Assembly: GCA_964483405.1 (NCBI GenBank)
Contig: CAZABC010000028.1
Span: 1-30,414 of the forward strand
Direction: 5' to 3'
Origin: CAZABC01 sp964483405
GTDB taxonomy: Bacteria > Chloroflexota > Limnocylindria > Limnocylindrales > CSP1-4
DNA: 30,414 nt
In this document: piece after piece, positions 25,675 to 30,414 of the stretch
Layout: each line of letters begins with the position of its first letter
How positions within the stretch are numbered: position 1 is the stretch's first letter
Position numbers and translations under genes: made by a program
Notes under the pieces: generated by a model
Told to the model about the DNA's origin: nothing
The model's database searches: none
The model's input: only the letters and a program-made list of their open reading frames with translations

Positions 25675-26394
25675 TTGGCCAAGACGCCCCGCAAGTGGAC
25701 TGGCGCTCGCACGCCGTCGGGTCTGAAGCGCGTCCGCTCTGCCGAGCGCCGGCACGAGATCCTCCAGCCCCGCCGGACGGCCGCGAAGACCCTCACCAAG
25801 AAGGCCCTGTCGGTCGCCACGACGCAGCCGGAGGGCGCCGACGCCCAGGTCGCGCTCGCCGAGGCGCTGAGCGCGCTCGACCGGGCCGCGAAGTCCGGTG
25901 CCATCCACCCGAACGCCGCCGCCCGCCGGAAGTCGCGGCTCACCCGCAAGGTCAACGCCGCCCTCGGTGGGGTCGCCGTCCCGACGACCGCCCGGGCGAC
26001 GAAGACGACCGGGACCGCGGCCGCCCAGAAGGCGGCCAAGGCCCGCATCGCGGCGAGCAAGGCAGCCAAGGCCAAGGGCGCCCAGACCGCCGCCGGCAAG
26101 GCTCGCGCCGCCCTCTCGAAGACCGCCCGCGCCGAGGCCGCGGCTGCCGCGGCGAAGGCCGACGCGGCCGCCCCGGCCGCTCCGGCGACGTCGAAGGCGG
26201 CCTCGCCGAAGGCCGCCGGGACCAAGACCGCGGCATCGACGACCACGAAGGCCGCGCCGAAGGCCACCGCCGCGAAGACGACGAAGACGGCGACGCCGAA
26301 GGCGAGCGCCGCGAAGACCGTCGAGAAGGCCGCCCCGAAGGCGACCGCCCGGGCGAGCCGGGCGAAGAAGACCGAGACCGACTCGGCCTCCTAG
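25675..26394 (+). CDS. rpsT: 30S ribosomal protein S20 with long basic C-terminal tail
   Basis: S20 binds 16S rRNA in the body of the 30S subunit. Residues 1-98 are the S20 core: SGLKRVRSAERRHEILQPRRTAAKTLTKKA, then ALSALDRAAKSGAIHPNAAARRKSRLTRKVNAAL. Typical S20 is about 85-90 residues; here 141 more residues follow, almost only Ala, Lys, Thr, Pro, Arg and Ser, with AAKAK, KAAP and PKATA-like repeats (KAAPKATA occurs twice). The tail resembles histone H1-type or Lys/Ala nucleoid-protein tails and has no interrupting stop. The start is TTG 25675 (TTGGCC, as in rpsU) with GAGGT 9 nt upstream; earlier residues in the open frame do not look like S20. Two hairpins follow the stop. Confidence 0.9.
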   Translation: MAKTPRKWTGARTPSGLKRVRSAERRHEILQPRRTAAKTLTKKALSVATTQPEGADAQVALAEALSALDRAAKSGAIHPNAAARRKSRLTRKVNAALGGVAVPTTARATKTTGTAAAQKAAKARIAASKAAKAKGAQTAAGKARAALSKTARAEAAAAAAKADAAAPAAPATSKAASPKAAGTKTAASTTTKAAPKATAAKTTKTATPKASAAKTVEKAAPKATARASRAKKTETDSAS

Positions 26395-26399
26395 GCCAC

Positions 26400-26427
26400 G
26401 AGGTCCGGCGGCTCGCCGCCGGACCTC
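26400..26427 (+). terminator. Hairpin 1 downstream of rpsT
   Basis: GAGGTCCGGCGGC-TC-GCCGCCGGACCTC is a perfect 13-bp inverted repeat (closest pairs would open for the loop), starting 5 nt past the rpsT stop. No T tract follows. Likely a terminator or RNA 3'-end stabiliser. Confidence 0.7.
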
Positions 26428-26436
26428 CGCATCGAC

Positions 26437-26460
26437 CGCCCCGGGCCACCGCCCGGGGCG
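26437..26460 (+). terminator. Hairpin 2 downstream of rpsT
   Basis: CGCCCCGGGC-CACC-GCCCGGGGCG is a perfect 10-bp stem with a 4-base loop, followed by TCATCATG. It ends 5 nt before the ATG of the next gene, so it occupies the position where a ribosome binding site would be. It may be part of a tandem terminator or control translation of that gene. Confidence 0.65.
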
Positions 26461-26465
26461 TCATC

Positions 26466-27083
26466 ATGTCGGTCATGCGGCTCCTCGAGCGCGACGATTC
26501 GGTCCTGATCGTCGTCGACGTCCAGCCCGGCTTCTATGGGGTCCATCCCCAGACCGCGCCGGGCGGACCTGCGGGCGCCGCAGACCCCGCGACCGCCGAG
26601 CTCGTCGCGCGCGTCGCCTGGCTCGTCGGTGTCGCCCGCGCCCTCGGCGTCCCGGTCGTCGTGACCGAGGAGGATCCGGCCCGCAACGGGCCGACCGCAC
26701 CGCCGGTCTCGACCCGCCTGCCGGCCGACACCCGTGTCTTCGAGAAGGCCGTCTTCGGCCTCGCCGACGACCCGCCGATCCTGGCCGCCGTCGAGCGGAC
26801 CGGGCGTCGGACCGCCGTCCTCGTGGGGATGGAGACCGATGTCTGCGTCGCCCACTCGGCGCTCGGGCTGCTCGACCGTGGCTACCGCGTCGCCGTCGTG
26901 ACCGACGCGACCTTCTCGCCCGGTGCGACCCACGGCCAGGGCCTCCGCCGCGTCGCCGAGGCCGGGGCGCTGCTCGTCCACGCCAAGGGCGTCTACTACG
27001 AGTGGGTCCGGACGCTCGAGGCGGCCCGCACGTTCGAGGCCGCGAACCCCGACCTCGCGGAGCCGCCCGGCTTCGCGCTGTAG
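26466..27083 (+). CDS. Isochorismatase-family cysteine hydrolase
   Basis: A 205-residue cysteine hydrolase of the isochorismatase/nicotinamidase superfamily. The catalytic triad is visible: Asp 18 in LIVVDVQPGFY, Lys 94 in RVFEKAVFGL and Cys 127 in VLVGMETDVCVAHSALGL, which also contains the usual cis-peptide region. VVTEEDP and VVTDATFSPG are further family features. Substrate is uncertain: family members act on isochorismate, nicotinamide, carbamates or other amides. The start is ATG 26466; ATG 26475 is possible. Neither has a Shine-Dalgarno, and a strong hairpin ends 5 nt before 26466. The gene converges on the minus-strand membrane gene with a 14-nt gap. Confidence 0.88.
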   Translation: MSVMRLLERDDSVLIVVDVQPGFYGVHPQTAPGGPAGAADPATAELVARVAWLVGVARALGVPVVVTEEDPARNGPTAPPVSTRLPADTRVFEKAVFGLADDPPILAAVERTGRRTAVLVGMETDVCVAHSALGLLDRGYRVAVVTDATFSPGATHGQGLRRVAEAGALLVHAKGVYYEWVRTLEAARTFEAANPDLAEPPGFAL

Positions 27084-27097
27084 GTCGGGCGCGACAC

Positions 27098-27667
27098 TCA
27101 GGCCGCGGGCGGCGTCGGCTCCTGCGCCGGCTTCGGCTTCGGCCGCGCGGCCCCGTAGGCGAGGCCGCCGCCGAGCCCGCCGAGCGTCGTCAGGAAGACC
27201 ATCAGGCCGGCCGTCGTGAGCTGCTGCGACCAATAGAAGGCCGTGAACGACTCGACGTCGGTGACGCCGGCCGCCTCGAGCTCCGGTCCCCGACCGTCGG
27301 CGAGGTAGCGTCCGTAGACGCAGTCGGCGCCGCCGGTGCACTCGATCCGGCCGCCGAGGGCGGGATCGCGGTAGCCGTCGTCGGCGGCGAAGAAGACCGC
27401 CTTCGTGCCGAGGAGGAGCAGCGCGTATGTCAGGCCGGTCAGGAGGCCGGCCCACAGCGCGTTCGCGAGGATCCGCGACCAGGGGCCGGCCGTCCGGGCC
27501 GAGCGGGCGTTCGCGTAGTAGCCGATGACGAGCCCCGACGGGAGGGCGAGCAGCCAGTAGATGGGCTCGATCGGGATGACGAGGAGGAAGCTGACCGCCA
27601 CGGTGGCGGCCATCCCCACCCCGACCCAGCCCGCGGCGATCGCCCCCCGGTCGAGGAACCGGGTCAC
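27098..27667 (-). CDS. Membrane protein of unknown function in the glycolytic operon
   Basis: A 189-residue protein with about four hydrophobic segments (9-32, 36-50, 66-88, 148-171) and a large polar loop (about 94-145) carrying two cysteines (110 and 116, in CTGGADC) that could form a disulphide outside the cell. The last 17 residues are Pro/Lys-rich and probably cytoplasmic. I do not recognise the family. GTG 27667 overlaps the enolase stop as GTGA, so it is probably translationally coupled to eno and cotranscribed with gap-pgk-eno. No link to glycolysis can be deduced from the sequence. Confidence 0.78.
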   Translation of the reverse strand: MTRFLDRGAIAAGWVGVGMAATVAVSFLLVIPIEPIYWLLALPSGLVIGYYANARSARTAGPWSRILANALWAGLLTGLTYALLLLGTKAVFFAADDGYRDPALGGRIECTGGADCVYGRYLADGRGPELEAAGVTDVESFTAFYWSQQLTTAGLMVFLTTLGGLGGGLAYGAARPKPKPAQEPTPPAA

Positions 27668-28989
27668 CCGACGACGCCTCGGCGCGCGGCACCCGACAGG
27701 GCGCTCCGGCCCGGGTAGCGGGCCGAGTCGCCGAGCTCGCCCGAGATCCTGAGGAGCCGGTTGTACTTGGCCACCCGCTCGGAGCGCGACGGGGCGCCGG
27801 ACTTGATCTGGCCGGTCCCCATCGCGACGACGAAGTCGGCCATCGTCGTGTCCTCGGTCTCGCCCGAGCGGTGGCTGACGACCGAGGCCCAGCCGGCGCG
27901 GCCGGCGAGCTCGATCGCGGCGATCGTCTCGGTCAGGGTCCCGATCTGGTTGAGCTTGATGAGGACGGCATTCATCGCGTCTTCAGTGATCCCGCGGGCG
28001 ATGAACGCCGGGTTGGTGACGAGGATGTCGTCGCCGACGAGCTGGACCTTCGAGCCGAGCCGCGCGTTGAGCTCGCGCCAGCCCGCCCAGTCTTCCTCGC
28101 CGAGCCCGTCCTCGAGCGAGACGATCGGATACTTGTCGATCCATCGCTCCCAGAGGTCGATGAGCTCACCCGAATCGAGCGTCCGCCCCTCCTTCTCGAG
28201 GCGGTACTGTCCGACGACGCCCTCGACACCCGTCCCCTCGACGAGGATCGAGCTCACGGCGGGGTCGAGGGCGATGGCGACCTGCTCGCCGGGCTGGTAG
28301 CCGGCCCGCTCGATCGCCCGGAGGATGGCCTCGACGGCGGCCTCGTTCGAGGCCAGCGACGGGGCGAAGCCGCCCTCGTCACCCTGGCCGGTCGCGAAGC
28401 CGTCGTCGTGGAGGATCGCCCGGAGGGCGTGGAAGACCTCGGCCCCGGCGCGGAGCGCGTCCTCGAACGACTCGACGCCGACCGGCATGACCATGAACTC
28501 CTGGAAGTCCGTCGAGTCCTGGGCGTGCTTGCCGCCGTTGAGGATGTTGAACATCGGGACCGGCAGGGTCCGGGCCCCGGCGCCGCCGACGTAGCGGTAG
28601 AGCGGCAGGTCGAGCGACGCGGCGGCCGCGTGGGCGGTCGCCAGCGAGACGCCGAGGATCGCGTTCGCGCCGAGCCGGCCCTTGTTCGGCGTCCCGTCGA
28701 GCTCGATGAGGGTCTCGTCGAGCCCGACCTGGTCGAGCGCGTCGAGGCCGAGGATCGCCGGGCCGATCTCCTCGACGACGTTCCGGACGGCCGTCAGGAC
28801 GCCCTTGCCATCGAAGCGGGCCGCCTCGCCGTCGCGAAGCTCGACCGCCTCGTGGATGCCGGTCGACGCGCCGGAGGGAACGGCCGCCCGACCGACGGCG
28901 CCGTCGTCGAGGACGATGTCGACCTCGACCGTGGGGTTGCCGCGCGAGTCGAGGATCTCGCGGGCGTCGACGATCTCGATGCTGCTCAC
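27664..28989 (-). CDS. eno: Enolase (phosphopyruvate hydratase)
   Basis: Enolase interconverts 2-phosphoglycerate and phosphoenolpyruvate in glycolysis. The 441-residue protein is full length: IVDAREILDSRGNPTVEVD, AAVPSGASTGIHEAVELRDG, NKGRLGANAILGVSLA, MFNILNGGKHAQDSTDFQEFM and GDEGGFAPSL. The metal ligands lie in IALDPAVS, SLEDGLGEEDW and LVGDDILVTN, the catalytic Lys in VLIKLNQIGTLTE, and the signature SHRSGETEDT follows. The ALDPAVSSI stretch differs slightly from the common ALD-A-SEF. GTG 28989 overlaps the pgk stop as GTGA, making translational coupling likely. Confidence 0.98.
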   Translation of the reverse strand: MSSIEIVDAREILDSRGNPTVEVDIVLDDGAVGRAAVPSGASTGIHEAVELRDGEAARFDGKGVLTAVRNVVEEIGPAILGLDALDQVGLDETLIELDGTPNKGRLGANAILGVSLATAHAAAASLDLPLYRYVGGAGARTLPVPMFNILNGGKHAQDSTDFQEFMVMPVGVESFEDALRAGAEVFHALRAILHDDGFATGQGDEGGFAPSLASNEAAVEAILRAIERAGYQPGEQVAIALDPAVSSILVEGTGVEGVVGQYRLEKEGRTLDSGELIDLWERWIDKYPIVSLEDGLGEEDWAGWRELNARLGSKVQLVGDDILVTNPAFIARGITEDAMNAVLIKLNQIGTLTETIAAIELAGRAGWASVVSHRSGETEDTTMADFVVAMGTGQIKSGAPSRSERVAKYNRLLRISGELGDSARYPGRSALSGAARRGVVG

Positions 28990-30206
28990 TTGGTGACCTC
29001 CCCCGCGACGGCCGCCGACCGGTCGCCGATGACGGCGATGCCCGGGAGGGTGCGGCCCTCGAGGAACTCGAGCGACGCGCCGCCGCCGGTGCTGATGTGG
29101 GTCATCTTGTCGGCGAGGCCCTGCTGCTCGATCGCCGCGACCGAGTCGCCGCCGCCGACGACGACGGTCGCGCCGCCGTCGGCCATCTCGGCCAGGATGC
29201 GGGCCATCGATCGGGTGCCATGGGCGAACGACGGGATCTCGAAGACGCCGAGCGGGCCGTTCCAGAAGACCGTCCTGGCCGGGCGGATCGCCTCCTCGAA
29301 GCGGTCCTGGGTGCCCTTCGCCATGTCGACGATGCTCCAGGACGCCGGCACCTTCTCGACCGAGACGGTCTTGTACTCGGTGCCCTGGGTGACCTCCTTG
29401 GCGATGACGACCTCGGTCGGGAGGACGAACGGGATCCCCTTCGCCTCGGCGGCAGCGAGGATCCGCTTCGCGTCCTCGATCCGCTCCGGCTGGGCGAGGC
29501 TCTTGCCGATCGCCTTGCCCTGGGCGAGGAGGAACGTGTTCGCCATCCCGCCGCCGACGACGAACAGGTCGACCCTGTCCATGAGGTGGTCGAGGACCTT
29601 GATCTTGTCGGAGACCTTCGCCCCGCCGAGGATGGCGGCGAACGGGTGCGCCGGGGCCTCGAGGAGCTGGGACAGCATCGCGATCTCGCGCTCCATGAGG
29701 AACCCGGCGTAGGCCGGCAGGTGCTCGGCGATGCCGGCCGTCGAGGCGTGCGCCCGGTGGGCCGTCCCGAAGGCGTCGTTGACGTAGATGTCGGCGTACG
29801 AGGCGAGGGCCTTCGCGAACGCCGGGTCGTTCTTCTCCTCCTCGGCGTGGAACCGGAGGTTCTCGAGGAGGAGGACGTCGCCCGGGCGCATCCGCTTCAC
29901 CGCGTCCTCGGTGCCGATGCCGAGGGCGTCGCCGGTGACCCGCACCGGCCGGTTGAGGAGCGTGCTCAGGCGCTCGGCGACCGGCCGGAGCCGGAGCCCG
30001 TCGTTCACCTTGCCGTCGGGCCGGCCGAGATGGCTCGCGAGGATGACCCGCGCGTTCTGGTCGACGAGGTACTTGATCGTCGGCAGCGCGGCGCGGATCC
30101 GGGAATCGTCGGCGACCTTGCCGTCGCGGAGGGGCACGTTGAAGTCGACGCGGACGAAGACGCGCCTCTCGGCCGCGTCGACGTCACGGATGCTCAGCTT
30201 GTCCAT
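28986..30206 (-). CDS. pgk: Phosphoglycerate kinase
   Basis: Pgk transfers phosphate from 1,3-bisphosphoglycerate to ADP in glycolysis. The 406-residue protein starts MDKLSIRDVD and has RVFVRVDFNVPL, SRIRAALPTIKYL, ILASHLGRPDGK, LLENLRFHAEEEKND, YVNDAFGTAHRAHAST, AILGGAKVSDKIKVLDHL, FVVGGGMANTFL and the C-terminal VVGGGDSVAAI and HISTGGGASLEFLEG. ATG 30206 matches the family N-terminus and has GAGAG a few nt upstream; the frame opens earlier but those residues do not belong to the family. It follows gap after a 112-nt spacer with inverted repeats. Confidence 0.98.
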   Translation of the reverse strand: MDKLSIRDVDAAERRVFVRVDFNVPLRDGKVADDSRIRAALPTIKYLVDQNARVILASHLGRPDGKVNDGLRLRPVAERLSTLLNRPVRVTGDALGIGTEDAVKRMRPGDVLLLENLRFHAEEEKNDPAFAKALASYADIYVNDAFGTAHRAHASTAGIAEHLPAYAGFLMEREIAMLSQLLEAPAHPFAAILGGAKVSDKIKVLDHLMDRVDLFVVGGGMANTFLLAQGKAIGKSLAQPERIEDAKRILAAAEAKGIPFVLPTEVVIAKEVTQGTEYKTVSVEKVPASWSIVDMAKGTQDRFEEAIRPARTVFWNGPLGVFEIPSFAHGTRSMARILAEMADGGATVVVGGGDSVAAIEQQGLADKMTHISTGGGASLEFLEGRTLPGIAVIGDRSAAVAGEVTK

Positions 30207-30318
30207 GGCGCTCTCGTGGGGCGCGCCGGGCCCGATCGGGCGCCGGCACGGCGGGATGGTCCGGGGCGGGACGCCGCATGCGCGACGCCCCACGGGCCGG
30301 GTCGGGCGGGACGGCGGG
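30207..30318 (-). promoter_or_regulatory. gap-pgk spacer with inverted repeats
   Basis: This 112-nt spacer contains GCCCGATCGGGC (about 30230-30241), a perfect 12-nt palindrome flanked by GCCGG and CCGGC that extends the stem with one bulge. It also contains GGGGCG...CGCCCC (30263-30291), which can enclose GC-rich inner pairs. No T tract or clear promoter is seen. These could be an attenuator or processing elements setting gap versus pgk-eno levels; the function is inferred. Confidence 0.35.
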
Positions 30319-30414
30319 TCAGGCGGCGACCGGCAGCCGGGCGGCGATGACCTTCACGAGGTCCGCGACGCGGCAGCTGTAGCCCCACTCGTTGTCGTAC
30401 CAGGCGATGACCTT
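30319..30414 (-). CDS. gap: Glyceraldehyde-3-phosphate dehydrogenase, C-terminal end only
   Basis: The last 31 codons of a minus-strand gene that begins outside the window. The visible residues include AWYDNEWGYSCRVADLVKVIA, matching the highly conserved GAPDH C-terminal helix (WYDNEWGYSNRVVDL), and end ARLPVAA. A Cys replaces the common Asn after YS. The enzyme makes 1,3-bisphosphoglycerate, the substrate of Pgk encoded next. The gap-pgk-eno order supports the call. Confidence 0.93.
   Translation of the reverse strand, partial: KVIAWYDNEWGYSCRVADLVKVIAARLPVAA

Noticed and set aside
22749..26267. 1172-codon minus-strand frame over lepA, EamA and rpsT
   Set aside because: Spans two divergent promoters and three real genes in other frames; the N-terminal Ala/Val-rich part is simply antisense to the S20 tail.
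25969..26391. S20 tail as a separate nucleoid-protein gene
   Set aside because: The tail is in the same frame with no stop or convincing internal ribosome binding site, so one continuous protein is simpler.

Overview
This is a very GC-rich bacterial chromosomal segment (roughly 70% G+C or more by eye) that is almost entirely protein-coding. It looks like core housekeeping DNA, not a mobile or accessory island. Most genes lie on the minus strand; only an acyl-CoA synthetase, rpsT and an isochorismatase-family hydrolase lie on the plus strand. The gene content points to a Gram-positive-type or Chloroflexota-like lineage: HrcA/CIRCE control of dnaK, a 7TM-HD PgpH, a family-5 uracil-DNA glycosylase, and the Bacillus-like order rpsT-lepA-hemW-hrcA-grpE-dnaK-dnaJ-prmA-mtaB-rpsU-yqeY-pgpH-ybeY. 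My best guess is an uncultured high-GC Chloroflexota (Limnocylindria/Ellin6529-like), but this is inference from gene order and composition only. The 100-base N run suggests a scaffolded draft or metagenome assembly.

Layout from right to left, the main direction of transcription. 30414-27098: a glycolytic operon gap (3' end only), pgk, eno and an unknown membrane protein, the last three joined by 4-bp stop/start overlaps. 27083-26466 and 26394-25675 (plus strand): an isochorismatase-like hydrolase and ribosomal protein S20, the latter with a long histone-H1-like tail and two strong hairpins behind it. 25543-24683: an EamA/DMT permease. 24604-20777: lepA, a degenerate CPBP membrane protein and hemW. 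20761-20693: a clear promoter plus a perfect CIRCE operator. 20641-14968: hrcA, grpE, dnaK, then a C45-type Ntn-hydrolase, a 66-residue membrane peptide and a uracil-DNA glycosylase. 14956-9918: dnaJ, prmA, a DUF2269-like membrane protein, mtaB, a HIT protein and a lipoprotein. 8152-9855 (plus): a long-chain acyl-CoA synthetase. 7968-3968: the rpsU promoter, rpsU, yqeY, pgpH, an assembly gap and ybeY. 3872-1: pth and mfd, the latter cut by the window edge.

The genes serve protein synthesis and quality control (S20, S21, LepA, Pth, YbeY, PrmA, MtaB, YqeY), protein folding (HrcA-GrpE-DnaK-DnaJ), DNA repair (Mfd, UDG), cyclic-di-AMP signalling (PgpH) and central carbon metabolism (Gap, Pgk, Eno). 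I found no convincing novel defence or mobile system. The more unusual points are: TANNNT boxes 7-9 nt before several start codons that suggest leaderless transcripts, in two cases built from the UAG stop of the preceding gene; a shared GCTACCAT promoter box; TTG starts on both ribosomal protein genes; the S20 tail; a long charged N-terminal extension on Mfd; and a three-gene insert splitting dnaK from dnaJ.
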